From Thiocystis violascens DSM 198 (GTDB taxonomy: Bacteria > Pseudomonadota > Gammaproteobacteria > Chromatiales > Chromatiaceae), in NCBI RefSeq assembly GCF_000227745.2, contig NC_018012.1:4313501-4377500 (forward strand): a stretch of DNA of 64,000 nt, in the 5' to 3' direction. Within the stretch, counting starts at the first letter, position 1. The number at the start of each line of letters is the position of its first letter. The notes under the pieces were generated by a model. The model had not been told where the DNA came from, did no database searches, and was given only the letters and a program-made list of their open reading frames with translations. Below, one piece after another: positions 1-8,454 of the stretch. Position numbers and translations under genes: made by a program.

Positions 1-2
1 CC

Positions 3-335
3 TATGGCTTTTATCTGATTTTCAGTCTCGCCAAGGACGTGCATTATCTGTCCATCAGCGTCGATACCAACATGACGGTGATGGCGAGCAATATGCAGTC
101 GGTCTCCGACAACATGGCCCAGATGAGCCGGAATGTCCGTGCGATGTCGGTTAGCGTCGACTCCATGGCGCGCGATGTCAATACGCTGGAGCCCATGCTG
201 ACCAGCATCCAGAACATGGATCGCTCGATGCAGAACATGACCCTTGCCACCAGCTCCATGCGCGACGACATGGCGATCATGAATCAAAGTATCAGCCGCC
301 CTGCGCAATTCATGAACCGCTTCATGCCTTGGTAG
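3..335 (+). CDS. C-terminal part of a membrane-anchored coiled-coil protein (5' end outside window)
   Basis: The reading frame is open from the first bases of the window, so the gene starts upstream and only its last 110 or so residues are seen. The visible part begins with a hydrophobic stretch (YGFYLIFSLA) that could be the end of a membrane segment. A long, Met-, Ser- and Asn-rich helix without Pro or Gly follows (repeating patterns such as SNMQSVSDNMAQMS), typical of an extended coiled coil. No catalytic motif is visible and I do not recognise the family. It ends 96 bases before the 5'-nucleotidase start. The coding call is sound because the frame is long and the composition protein-like, but the function is unknown. 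Confidence 0.6.
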   Translation, partial: YGFYLIFSLAKDVHYLSISVDTNMTVMASNMQSVSDNMAQMSRNVRAMSVSVDSMARDVNTLEPMLTSIQNMDRSMQNMTLATSSMRDDMAIMNQSISRPAQFMNRFMPW

Positions 336-431
336 CCCGAACCCTCTCGTCTTTGGCGCGTTTGGGTTCGGGCAGGGTTGATCGAGGTTCGCATAAGTGA
401 CGCCAGGCCGGATGCGGTTGAGGGGGAAACG

Positions 432-1352
432 ATGTCGACGGATGCTGGTTGCGCTTCGGAAACCGTGCGGCTGATCGTCGCCATCTCCTCGCGCGCGCTT
501 TTCGATCTGAGCGAATCGCACCGTCTTTTCGAGACGCAGGGGGTCGACGCCTATCGCGAGTACCAGGTTGCCCACGAGGCCGACATCCTGGAGCCTGGTG
601 TGGCTTTCCCGCTGGTCAAGAAGCTGATGAGCCTCAATGCCACGCTCGGCGAGCGCGGGCGCGTGGAAGTCATTCTGCTCTCGCGCAATAGCTCGGACAC
701 CGGTCTGAGGGTGCTGACCTCGGCCCACCATCATGGGCTCGATATCGCCCGTGCGGCCTTCACGGGCGGGGCGAGTCCGTACCGCTATGTCGCCGCCTTT
801 GGCGCGCATCTCTTTTTGTCCGCGGACCCGATAGATGTGCGGCTGGCCCTGGATGCCGGATGTGCCGCGGCGACGGTGCTGCCGTCCTCGCCGCTCACCG
901 CCGAGCATGAGGACGAACGGGTTCGTATCGCTTTCGATGGCGACGCTGTCCTTTTTTCGGACGAGGCGGAGCGCGTCTATCGACAGGAGGGGCTCGCGGT
1001 CTTCAATGCGAGCGAGTCGGCGGCGGCTCACGAGCCATTGCCCAGCGGTCCCTTCAAGGGTTTGTTGGTGGCGATTCATCAGCTTCAGGCACTGTTTCCG
1101 CCGGATGACTCTCCCCTGAGAACCGCGTTGGTCACCTCGCGCGGCGCGCCCTCGCATGAGCGGGTGATTCGCACCCTGCGTGCCTGGGGCATTCGCATCG
1201 ACGAGGCGCTCTTTCTCGGCGGACTCGGCAAGTCGCGCTTCCTGGCGGCCTTCGATGCCGATATTTTCTTCGACGACCAGTCCGTTCATTGCGACGCCGC
1301 GCGTTTGCATGTGGCCACCGGTCACGTTCCGCATGGCGTGGCAAACGATTAG
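432..1352 (+). CDS. Cytosolic 5'-nucleotidase (NT5C1-type, HAD-like)
   Basis: The 306-residue product matches the 5'-nucleotidase family that removes phosphate from nucleoside monophosphates in the cytoplasm. Recognisable landmarks are RLIVAISSRALFDL near the N-terminus, the RNSSDTGLRV segment (about 85-93), the FDGDAVLF motif with D169 and D171 that supplies the HAD-like metal and nucleophile site, and FDADIFFDDQ near the C-terminus. The frame is open further upstream, but ATG 432 is chosen because AGGGGG lies directly before it and the family-like sequence begins shortly after. The TAG stop runs into a palindromic mobile repeat. The gene appears monocistronic. The family call is confident; the preferred substrate cannot be told from sequence. 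Confidence 0.85.
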   Translation: MSTDAGCASETVRLIVAISSRALFDLSESHRLFETQGVDAYREYQVAHEADILEPGVAFPLVKKLMSLNATLGERGRVEVILLSRNSSDTGLRVLTSAHHHGLDIARAAFTGGASPYRYVAAFGAHLFLSADPIDVRLALDAGCAAATVLPSSPLTAEHEDERVRIAFDGDAVLFSDEAERVYRQEGLAVFNASESAAAHEPLPSGPFKGLLVAIHQLQALFPPDDSPLRTALVTSRGAPSHERVIRTLRAWGIRIDEALFLGGLGKSRFLAAFDADIFFDDQSVHCDAARLHVATGHVPHGVAND

Positions 1353-1607
1353 GCGATTTCCGAAACAGCTCATGGCATTCGCCCCGCCTGCAACCGTTCG
1401 TGGTTCGAGTGCCTCCCTACGAACGGCTACAGGCATACCAACCAGCCAGTCAGTCAGCCTTGGGCGAATTCCGGAAATGACTTTGCCAAGCGTCAAATCC
1501 CGTAGGAGCCCGCTTGCGGGCGACGTGACCCGCCAAGATGTCTTCCGTGCGTCCACCTGTCGCCCGCAAGCGGGCACCTACGGGTAGGATCTTTCACGGA
1601 AATCGCC
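1352..1607. repeat. Modular palindromic element, copy 1 (REPIN-like core, TNA target duplication)
   Basis: Inverted termini GGCGATTTCCG (1352-1362) and CGGAAATCGCC (1597-1607) are perfect complements, flanked by a direct TTA on each side (1349-1351 and 1608-1610). The left TTA overlaps the TAG stop of the 5'-nucleotidase gene. Inside are a weak CCGTTCG/CGAACGG hairpin (1394-1426) and a REP-like pair: GTAGGAGCCCGCTTGCGGGC at 1502-1521 and its near-complement ending at 1581. The REP pair is shared almost exactly with copy 3 near 51.75 kb. The structure suggests a non-autonomous transposable element with 3-bp target duplication. Confidence 0.8.
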
Positions 1608-1612
1608 TTAAA

Positions 1613-2176
1613 TTACGGCAGGATCTCGATCGGCGTGCCATCGGCGGTCAATGACCAGATCTCGTCGATCGCAGGGTTGGAGACGGCGATACAGCCGAAC
1701 GTCCAGTCGCCCTTTCTTGGCGTTCCACCGACGTGCGCATTCGGTTGTCCGTGGATCATGATCATACCGCCGGGGCGGCCTCCCCTGGTGTATGCCCGCA
1801 GGCGATCCCGCGCGTTGGGATAGGAGAGATGGAGCGATTTGCGGTAGCTGCTCCGCGGATTGCGTCGGTCCAGCACGTAGCGCCCTTCTGGAGTACGGCC
1901 GTCGCCTTCCAGCCGCTTGGGGCCTTCCGGTCGGAAGCCGAGTGCGATTGGATAGGTGCGTAGCGGCTGATCGCCGCGCATGAGATACAGGCGGCGCTCG
2001 GCCTTTTTCACGACGACGCGGTCGGCCATGCCGGGATTTGGCGGCCGAAATTCCGGTGTTTTGTTTTCCGTGGATTCCGGAAGGTCGAACGCGGGAAGGA
2101 AGGACATCGCGGGGGCGGCGGGCGCCAGCAGGATGGCGAGCGACAAGGCTGTTAATAGGCTGTATCGCTTTCCCAT
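1613..2176 (-). CDS. L,D-transpeptidase (YkuD domain), exported
   Basis: The 187-residue product starts with a classic signal peptide (MGKRYSLLTALSLAILLA, cleavage probably around residue 23-25) and carries a YkuD catalytic domain over about residues 50-187. The active-site signature is visible: MIMIHGQPN with H142, then GDWTFGCIAVSN with the nucleophile C162. Enzymes of this type act in the periplasm, making 3-3 peptidoglycan crosslinks or attaching proteins to the wall; this short single-domain form resembles the YafK/ErfK group. The open frame extends far upstream, but only this start gives the signal peptide. It lies 98 bases downstream of mltD on the same strand, so both may form a cell-wall operon. 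Confidence 0.88.
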   Translation of the reverse strand: MGKRYSLLTALSLAILLAPAAPAMSFLPAFDLPESTENKTPEFRPPNPGMADRVVVKKAERRLYLMRGDQPLRTYPIALGFRPEGPKRLEGDGRTPEGRYVLDRRNPRSSYRKSLHLSYPNARDRLRAYTRGGRPGGMIMIHGQPNAHVGGTPRKGDWTFGCIAVSNPAIDEIWSLTADGTPIEILP

Positions 2177-2274
2177 GCGATCCCCGCGTTGACTCAGATG
2201 CATGGCTGCTCCGATTTGAAGGCGATCCGGGCAATGGCCATTGCGTTTTGAGTTGGTTAGGATGCGATCCTCGT

Positions 2275-3714
2275 TCAGCTCCGATAGATGCGCAATTTTT
2301 CGCCCTGTTTCAGACGATTGTCGGTGATCTTGTTCCAGCGTTGGATCTCCGTGACGGTCACGCCATAGCGGCGGGCGATGGTCTCGATGGAGTCGCCCTT
2401 GCGCACCCAGTAGGTGATGAGGTTCGGGGTTTCCTTCTGGGCTTCCTGTTTGGGGATGCGCAGTGTCTGCCCCGGTAGCAGCGGTTCGCGCGGCGACAGG
2501 CCATTCCATTCGGCAAGATTGTCTCGTTCGATCCCATGTCGCAGCGCGATCGCCGCCAGGGTCTCGCCGTTTTTGACCTGGTGGATCTTGTCGTCCACGA
2601 GATTGACGTTCGCGACGGCGGGCTGCCTTTGATGGAGACGGACAGCGGCTCGCGAGGCGTCGGCCCCGACCGTCATCGACATCACCCTGACCGATTTTGC
2701 CGCGGCGGGACTGAGTTTGGCGCCCGTTCCGCCGGGGACCATGAGTTGGGCGACGTCTTTGTTCCCCGCCCATTTCGATTTGATCTCGGGATTCAGGCGC
2801 TGGATCTCGGCGAAGTCCACGCCGGCGGCGGTCGCGACCTTGACCAGATTCATGGGTTTGTCGGTCAGCAGCATCTCGGTGCGGGGTCGATCGGCGATCG
2901 CGGGCAGTCGCTGTCCGTATTTGCGCGAATCGGCGACCAGTCGAGCCGTGGCGAGAATCTGCGGGACGTATTGCCTGGTCTCGTTCGGCAGATTCAAGGA
3001 CCAGAAATCGGTCGGTTTGCCGTCGCGGCGGTTGGCCTCCAGGGCAGCCTCGACCCGTCCGGGACCGCAATTATAGGCGGCCATGGCCAACTCCCAATCG
3101 CCATCGAAGCGCCGGCTGAGCTGATCCAGATAGTCCATGGCGGCGCGCGTCGAGGCGACGACATCGCGACGTTCGTCGTATCCGTTATCCATGCGCAGCC
3201 CCATCTCGCGGGCGGTGTAAGGCATGAACTGCCACATGCCGCCAGCGGCCTTGGGGGAGGTCGCGGCCGGGTTATAGCGGCTTTCGACATGGGGCAGCAG
3301 CGCCAACTCCATGGGGAACCCGCGTCGCTCGATCTCGGCGACGATGGTCGGCAGATAGGGGGTCGCCTGTTGCGACATTTTTTCCAGATAGCGGGGGTCG
3401 CGGCGGAAACGTTCGAGCGTGGAGTCGATGCGGGAGTCGGCGTGCAGATTCAGTTGCATGCCGGAGCGCACCCGGCTCCAGACATCTCCCGTCGGGAGAC
3501 GGTTTGCCGCCCTTGACCTGGAGTTTCCCGTGACGCGGACATCCTCGGCGGGTCTGACGAAGCCATATTCGCGGGCGGAGACCATGCCCGAATAGGCGCC
3601 ATCGACTTCGTTGAAGGCGGTGACATCGGATTGCCTGGCGCAACCGTTCAGCAGCGGCAAGGCAAGGGCGACGAGCGCACAAGCGGCGCGTCCCAAAAGT
3701 CTGGCATCAGGCAT
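2275..3714 (-). CDS. mltD: Membrane-bound lytic murein transglycosylase D
   Basis: The 479-residue lipoprotein begins with a signal peptide ending in the lipobox LLNGC (lipidated C25). The SLT domain covers about residues 110-270, with catalytic E144 in PHVESRYNP and the conserved AAGGMWQFMP segment. Two clear LysM repeats lie near the C-terminus (from about residues 380 and 435), with a more degenerate one before them. The enzyme cleaves the MurNAc-GlcNAc bond to give 1,6-anhydro products at the periplasmic face. The start is set by the signal peptide; the frame is open upstream to 3927. In E. coli mltD neighbours gloB, yafS, rnhA and dnaQ; here the same neighbourhood is present without gloB. 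Confidence 0.92.
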   Translation of the reverse strand: MPDARLLGRAACALVALALPLLNGCARQSDVTAFNEVDGAYSGMVSAREYGFVRPAEDVRVTGNSRSRAANRLPTGDVWSRVRSGMQLNLHADSRIDSTLERFRRDPRYLEKMSQQATPYLPTIVAEIERRGFPMELALLPHVESRYNPAATSPKAAGGMWQFMPYTAREMGLRMDNGYDERRDVVASTRAAMDYLDQLSRRFDGDWELAMAAYNCGPGRVEAALEANRRDGKPTDFWSLNLPNETRQYVPQILATARLVADSRKYGQRLPAIADRPRTEMLLTDKPMNLVKVATAAGVDFAEIQRLNPEIKSKWAGNKDVAQLMVPGGTGAKLSPAAAKSVRVMSMTVGADASRAAVRLHQRQPAVANVNLVDDKIHQVKNGETLAAIALRHGIERDNLAEWNGLSPREPLLPGQTLRIPKQEAQKETPNLITYWVRKGDSIETIARRYGVTVTEIQRWNKITDNRLKQGEKLRIYRS

Positions 3715-3892
3715 TGGAACCCCATTTGAATTTTTAACTTCTTGTTTAAGCGAAATATTATTTTTTTCACGGCACATGATACGCAAAGAGCGCACAGAAT
3801 TCCAGGCTTGAGTACGGATATATTCCTCATTCGGCCGCACGACAGCGTTCGCGATCATGAGTACCATGTGCACCTCAAAGAGAGGCATCCGC

Positions 3893-4657
3893 ATGACTGT
3901 TTCCAAACGCCGGACATCTCCATTCAATCGGCTTCAAGACTGGTATCGCTCGCCGCTGGGACGGAAAGTGGCGGGTGCCGAGAGCGAGTGTGTACGGCGT
4001 CTGCTCAATCAGACCTTTGGGTACTATCTGGTGCAGCTTGGTCCAACCGAAATTTTTCGCGAGGCGCTGGACTCAAGCCGTATCCGCCACCGGGTTATGC
4101 TCCCTCCCGAGCAGCCGTCCGGGCAGAGCGGGCTGGAGATCGTCGGTCTGGAGAGCCAGCTTCCGCTGGCGAGCGACAGCATCGACGCCATCCTTCTGCC
4201 GCATACGCTGGACTTCGCGGACGATCCACAGGCCGTTCTGCGCGAGGTCGAGCGGGTGCTGATCCCCGATGGGCGCGTGATCATCGTGGGCTTCAATGCG
4301 TTCAGTGCCTGGGGTCTCTGGGGATTGCTCTTGAGCGTCACTGGGCGGATGCCCTGGTGCGGTCGTTTCAGAATGCCGTCGCAAGTCGAGGCGTGGCTTG
4401 CCGACGCCGGGTTTGCCATCGAGTTTTGCGAACGCATCCTGTTCTGCCCGCCCTTGCGGAGCGCGCAGGGTGCGCGTTGCGCGCCGATCGAGTCGTTGGG
4501 GCGGCGCTTCTGGCCTGTGCTGAGTGGCGGCTACGTCATCCGGGCGGTCAAGCGGGTCGCCACCCTCACTCCTCTGAAACCATCCTGGAACCGGCGGCAC
4601 GCCCTTTTGCCGGGCAATGCCGTGCGACCGACGACACGGGGTAGAAGTCATGTCTGA
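3893..4657 (+). CDS. YafS-like class I SAM-dependent methyltransferase
   Basis: The 254-residue product matches the Methyltransf_11-type proteins encoded between mltD/gloB and rnhA. The central part keeps the family pattern LPLASDSIDAILLPHTLDFADDPQAVLREVERVLIPDGR, corresponding to the post-motif I to motif IV region of the Rossmann methyltransferase fold. The glycine-rich motif I is not recognisable. ATG 3893 is chosen because AAAGAGAGG lies 7 bases upstream; ATG 3857 is an alternative. The 3' end overlaps the start of rnhA by 8 bases, implying co-transcription. The substrate is unknown. Confidence 0.8.
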   Translation: MTVSKRRTSPFNRLQDWYRSPLGRKVAGAESECVRRLLNQTFGYYLVQLGPTEIFREALDSSRIRHRVMLPPEQPSGQSGLEIVGLESQLPLASDSIDAILLPHTLDFADDPQAVLREVERVLIPDGRVIIVGFNAFSAWGLWGLLLSVTGRMPWCGRFRMPSQVEAWLADAGFAIEFCERILFCPPLRSAQGARCAPIESLGRRFWPVLSGGYVIRAVKRVATLTPLKPSWNRRHALLPGNAVRPTTRGRSHV

Positions 4658-5111
4658 AAGTGTGCAAGCCTTTACCGACGGCGCCTGTAAGGGGAACCCC
4701 GGGCCGGGCGGCTGGGGCGTGCTGTTGCGTTGGGGCGCGGCCGAAAAGGAGCTGTGCGGCGGCGAGCGCGAAACGACCAATAACCGCATGGAACTGATGG
4801 CGGTCATCGTCGCGCTGGAGTCGTTACAAGGGCCAACCCGGATCGAGATCACCACCGACTCGCAGTACGTCAAGCGCGGGGTCGGCGAGTGGATGTCCAA
4901 TTGGAAGCGCAACGGCTGGCGCACCGCCAACCGCCAACCGGTCAAGAACCGCGATCTCTGGGAACGGCTCGATGCCGCGCTCGGCGGTCACGAAGTCCTC
5001 TGGCGGTGGGTCAGGGGTCATACGGGACACCCCGAGAACGAGCGTGCCGACCGACTGGCCAATCAGGGCGTTCCCGGTTCGGGAGGACGGAATGCGTCAG
5101 GTCGTCCTTGA
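4650..5111 (+). CDS. rnhA: Ribonuclease HI
   Basis: The 153-residue protein has normal family length and all active-site residues: D10 (FTDGACKGNPGPGG), E48 (NNRMELMAV), D70 (TTDSQYV), H124 and D134 (NERADRLAN). The basic handle region NWKRNGWRTANRQPVKN is present. It degrades RNA in RNA-DNA hybrids in the cytoplasm. The chosen ATG gives the usual N-terminus and overlaps the methyltransferase stop; the reading frame overlaps dnaQ at the other end, so the three genes form one transcription unit. Confidence 0.96.
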   Translation: MSESVQAFTDGACKGNPGPGGWGVLLRWGAAEKELCGGERETTNNRMELMAVIVALESLQGPTRIEITTDSQYVKRGVGEWMSNWKRNGWRTANRQPVKNRDLWERLDAALGGHEVLWRWVRGHTGHPENERADRLANQGVPGSGGRNASGRP

Positions 5112-5811
5112 TACCGAGACCACGGGGCTGGACCCCAGGGAAGGGCACCGGATTATCGAAATTGGCTGCGTCGAGTTGATCGATCGCCGGCTCACACGCA
5201 ATTCTTTCCACCAATATCTCCAGCCGGATCGCGAGATCGACGCCGGAGCGGCGAATGTCCACGGCATCACCAACGCCTTTCTCGCCGACAAGCCGCGCTT
5301 TGCCGAGGTCGCGGAGGATTTTCTGCGCTATGTCGAGGGCGCGGAGTTGATCATCCACAACGCCCCGTTCGATGTCGGGTTCCTGGATCACGAATTGCGG
5401 CGCTGGCGGGACGGGACGCCCAGTATTCAAGACCGGTGCGAGGTGACCGATACGCTCGCGATGGCGCGGCGGCTGCATCCGGGACAACGCAATGGACTGG
5501 ACGCGCTCTGTAAGCGCTATTCAGTCGACAACTCGCACCGGGATCTGCATGGCGCGCTGCTCGACGCCGAGATCCTGGCGGATGTCTATCTCGCGATGAC
5601 CGGCGGACAGGTCGCGTTCCACCTGGGTGGAGATGCATCCGACGCGGGGGGGCGTGATCCGCGCACTCGGCATCGCGGGCGGATCGATCCTGGGCGTGCG
5701 CGTCTGTGTGTGGTACGTGCGGATGAGACCAGTTGTGCCGCGCATGCGGCGCGGTTGGAGGCCATCCAGTCCGCAAGCGCGGACGGCTGTCTGTGGTTGA
5801 AGGCGGATTAG
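5092..5811 (+). CDS. dnaQ: DNA polymerase III epsilon subunit (3'-5' proofreading exonuclease)
   Basis: The 239-residue protein has the DEDDh exonuclease signature: D7 and E9 in LDTETTG, D94 in HNAPFDVGF, H153 and D158 in HGALLDAE. The C-terminal 60 residues or so correspond to the segment that binds the alpha subunit. GGGAGGAC immediately upstream supports ATG 5092, which lies inside the end of rnhA (20-base overlap). The stop codon overlaps the stop of the convergent fnr gene, so there is no spacer for a terminator between them. Confidence 0.95.
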   Translation: MRQVVLDTETTGLDPREGHRIIEIGCVELIDRRLTRNSFHQYLQPDREIDAGAANVHGITNAFLADKPRFAEVAEDFLRYVEGAELIIHNAPFDVGFLDHELRRWRDGTPSIQDRCEVTDTLAMARRLHPGQRNGLDALCKRYSVDNSHRDLHGALLDAEILADVYLAMTGGQVAFHLGGDASDAGGRDPRTRHRGRIDPGRARLCVVRADETSCAAHAARLEAIQSASADGCLWLKAD

Positions 5812-6569
5812 GTCTGCTGTTGCTGCTGGCGCCGGCCCTGTCCGGAGCCGCCCACCAGGGATTCCAGGGCGGGCAGGTCGAGCAACTGGATATGCTTGCG
5901 GTCCACGCACATCAGACCGTCTTCCTGGAAGCGCGTGAACAGGCGGCTGACGGTTTCGACCGCGAGTCCCAGATAGTTGCCGATCTCGTGGCGCGACATG
6001 CTGAGATAGAAATCGGATGGCGAGAGACCGCGCTTGTGCAGGCGCTGGGACAGGCTCAACAGAAACGCGGCCAGACGCTCCTCCGCGTTCTTCTTGCCAA
6101 GCAGAAGCAGCATGTCGGTATCCTGACCGATCTCCTTGCTGAGCAGCCGGTACATCTGGTGCTGAAGGCTGGGGGTGATCGCGGTCAGGTCTTCGAGTCT
6201 GGTGAAGGGGATTTCGCAGATCGCGGAGGTTTCGAGCACCTTGGCGGAACAGGCGTGTACATCCTTGTCGATGGCGTCCAGGCCGATGATCTCGCCCGGC
6301 AGGTGGAAACCCAGGACTTGCTCGCCGCCCTCGGAACTCGGCGCGAAGGTCTTGACAGATCCGGTCTTGACGACATAGAGCGCCCGGAACCGGTCGCCCT
6401 CGCGAAACAGATAATCGCCGCGATGCAAGGGTCGGGCGCGTTTGACGATTTCGTCGAGACGCTCCACGTCTTCCGGAGACAGGCCCATGGGCAAACACAG
6501 CGAGGTCAGCGTACAGTTCTTGCACGCGACTCGAATGGATTCCAATGAAATGACTTTGAATTGACTCAT
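5808..6569 (-). CDS. fnr: FNR/ANR-type oxygen-responsive transcription regulator
   Basis: The 253-residue protein has the FNR architecture: an N-terminal Cys cluster (C16, C19, C25), a fourth Cys at 107 for a [4Fe-4S] cluster, a cyclic-nucleotide-binding-like beta roll (about 35-150), a dimer helix, and a C-terminal HTH. The recognition helix contains ETVSR, the E-xx-SR pattern that reads TTGAT half-sites. It switches gene expression on loss of oxygen. A perfect TTGAT-N4-ATCAA box lies 45 bases upstream, suggesting autoregulation. A glutamine run (QQQQQ) ends the protein. The gene converges on dnaQ with overlapping stops. Confidence 0.95.
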   Translation of the reverse strand: MSQFKVISLESIRVACKNCTLTSLCLPMGLSPEDVERLDEIVKRARPLHRGDYLFREGDRFRALYVVKTGSVKTFAPSSEGGEQVLGFHLPGEIIGLDAIDKDVHACSAKVLETSAICEIPFTRLEDLTAITPSLQHQMYRLLSKEIGQDTDMLLLLGKKNAEERLAAFLLSLSQRLHKRGLSPSDFYLSMSRHEIGNYLGLAVETVSRLFTRFQEDGLMCVDRKHIQLLDLPALESLVGGSGQGRRQQQQQT

Positions 6570-6613
6570 GGCAGCGCCCCCTCGCCATCGGCAGCTCGAT
6601 TTTGGTCTGCCAT

Positions 6614-6627
6614 TTGATCTGGATCAA
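6614..6627 (-). promoter_or_regulatory. FNR/ANR binding site upstream of fnr
   Basis: The sequence TTGATCTGGATCAA matches the FNR consensus TTGAT-N4-ATCAA at all ten fixed positions and is itself nearly palindromic. It lies between fnr and pyrG, 45-58 bases before the fnr start codon, the usual place for autoregulation. An effect on pyrG (start 6811) is less likely at that distance. The site call is by direct match; its regulatory sign is not visible. Confidence 0.8.
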
Positions 6628-6810
6628 GAATGCGTGATTTGTAACCGCATCGATGACAAATTACAAGGGTAGAAGTTCGTGTACGTATTACCCTGCCCTG
6701 CTGACTGCGCGGGCGGCGGCGATTCGATTGAGCAAACGCCGCGATTTTGGTAGTTTGTCGAGGTTATCGGGCCACCGCCCTCGACCCTCCTTCTTCTGCT
6801 CCCGCTTCTT

Positions 6811-8454
6811 ATGACTAAGTTTATTTTTATCACCGGCGGTGTCGTCTCGTCGCTGGGTAAAGGCATTGCCTCGGCATCGCTCGGCGCATTGCTCGAAGCC
6901 CGCGGACTGCGCGTGACGATGATCAAGCTCGATCCCTACATCAACGTCGATCCGGGCACCATGAGCCCGTTTCAGCACGGCGAGGTCTACGTGACCGACG
7001 ACGGTGCCGAGACCGATCTGGATCTGGGCCACTACGAGCGCTTCCTGCGCACCCGCATGGGTCGCAACAACAACTTCACCACCGGCCAGATCTACGAAAG
7101 CGTTATCCGTCAGGAGCGTCGCGGCGATTATTTGGGGCGCACCGTGCAGGTGATTCCCCACATCACCGACGAGATCAAGCAAAGCATCCGGCTCGGCGCC
7201 GAGGGCGCCGACATCGCCATGGTCGAGATCGGCGGTACCGTGGGCGACATCGAATCGCTGCCCTTTCTGGAGGCGATCCGGCAGATGCGGGTGGAGGAGG
7301 GACGCGAGAACGCGCTCTTCATGCACCTGACCCTGGTGCCCTACATCCGCACTGCCGGCGAGATCAAGACCAAGCCGACCCAGCACTCGGTCAAGGAGCT
7401 GCGCTCGATCGGTATCCAGCCAGACATTCTGCTGTGTCGCGCCGAACAGGATCTGCCGAACGACGAGCGGCGCAAGATCGCGCTCTTCACCAACGTTCCC
7501 GAGAACGCCGTCATCTCCGCCGTGGATGCCGACAACATCTATCGCATCCCGCGCCTGCTGCACGCCCAGAAGCTCGACGAACTGGCGGTGCGCCAGTTTC
7601 AGCTCGACGTGCCCGAGGCCGATCTCAGCGAGTGGGATCGGGTGTTGGACGGTTTCGACCATCCGAGGCACAAGGTCCGCGTCGGCATGGTCGGCAAGTA
7701 CATGCACCTCACCGAGGCTTACAAGTCGCTGTCCGAGGCGCTCGCCCATGCTGGCGTGCATACCAGCACCAAGGTCGAGATTCTCTACCTGGACGCCGAG
7801 GAGATCGAACAGCGGGGCACCGCCTCTCTCGCCGGACTGGATGCGATCCTGGTTCCTGGCGGGTTCGGCGAGCGCGGCATCGAAGGGAAGATCGCGGCTG
7901 CCCAATATGCACGCGAACAGCGCATCCCCTATCTCGGTATCTGTCTCGGGATGCAGATCGCCGTGATCGAATACGCCCGTCATCTCGCCGGACTGGAAGG
8001 CGCGCACAGCACCGAGTTCGACCGTCAGACCCCGCATCCGGTGATCGCCATGATCACCGAATGGCGCGACGAAAAAGGCAAGATCGAGACGCGCGCCGAA
8101 GGTCAGGATCTGGGCGGCTCCATGCGCCTCGGCGGTCAGAATTGCCGTCTCGAACCCGGCAGCCTGGCGCGTTCCGTCTATGGCACGCCCCAGGCACGCG
8201 AGCGCCACCGTCATCGTTATGAATTCAACAACCGCTATCTCAACGCCATGAAGGATGCCGGGATGCGCTTCTCCGGCTGGTCGCTGGATAACAAACTGGT
8301 CGAGATCATCGAGATTCCGGATCACCCCTGGTTCATCGCCTGTCAGTTCCACCCCGAGTTCACCTCGACCCCGCGCGATGGCCATCCGCTGTTTTGCGGC
8401 TTCATCCGCGCGGCGCTTGACCAGCAGGAACGGGTCGGGGATTCGGCCGCATGA
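6811..8454 (+). CDS. pyrG: CTP synthase
   Basis: The 547-residue product makes CTP from UTP, ATP and glutamine. The N-terminal synthetase domain (about 1-270) starts with MTKFIFITGGVVSSLGKG, the family P-loop. The C-terminal class I glutamine amidotransferase domain has the nucleophile Cys in GICLGMQ and the His/Glu pair in CQFHPEF. Length and motifs are complete. The 3' end overlaps kdsA by 4 bases. A long antisense open frame across the gene is a codon-bias shadow. Confidence 0.98.
   Translation: MTKFIFITGGVVSSLGKGIASASLGALLEARGLRVTMIKLDPYINVDPGTMSPFQHGEVYVTDDGAETDLDLGHYERFLRTRMGRNNNFTTGQIYESVIRQERRGDYLGRTVQVIPHITDEIKQSIRLGAEGADIAMVEIGGTVGDIESLPFLEAIRQMRVEEGRENALFMHLTLVPYIRTAGEIKTKPTQHSVKELRSIGIQPDILLCRAEQDLPNDERRKIALFTNVPENAVISAVDADNIYRIPRLLHAQKLDELAVRQFQLDVPEADLSEWDRVLDGFDHPRHKVRVGMVGKYMHLTEAYKSLSEALAHAGVHTSTKVEILYLDAEEIEQRGTASLAGLDAILVPGGFGERGIEGKIAAAQYAREQRIPYLGICLGMQIAVIEYARHLAGLEGAHSTEFDRQTPHPVIAMITEWRDEKGKIETRAEGQDLGGSMRLGGQNCRLEPGSLARSVYGTPQARERHRHRYEFNNRYLNAMKDAGMRFSGWSLDNKLVEIIEIPDHPWFIACQFHPEFTSTPRDGHPLFCGFIRAALDQQERVGDSAA

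Noticed and set aside
2177..3070. N-terminal extension of the L,D-transpeptidase frame into mltD
   Set aside because: The extension is Arg-rich low-quality sequence antiphase to mltD; the signal peptide fixes the start at 2176.
6688..8385. Long antisense open frame (565 codons) opposite pyrG
   Set aside because: It mirrors the GC-rich codon bias of pyrG, lacks family motifs and covers a certain gene; a shadow.
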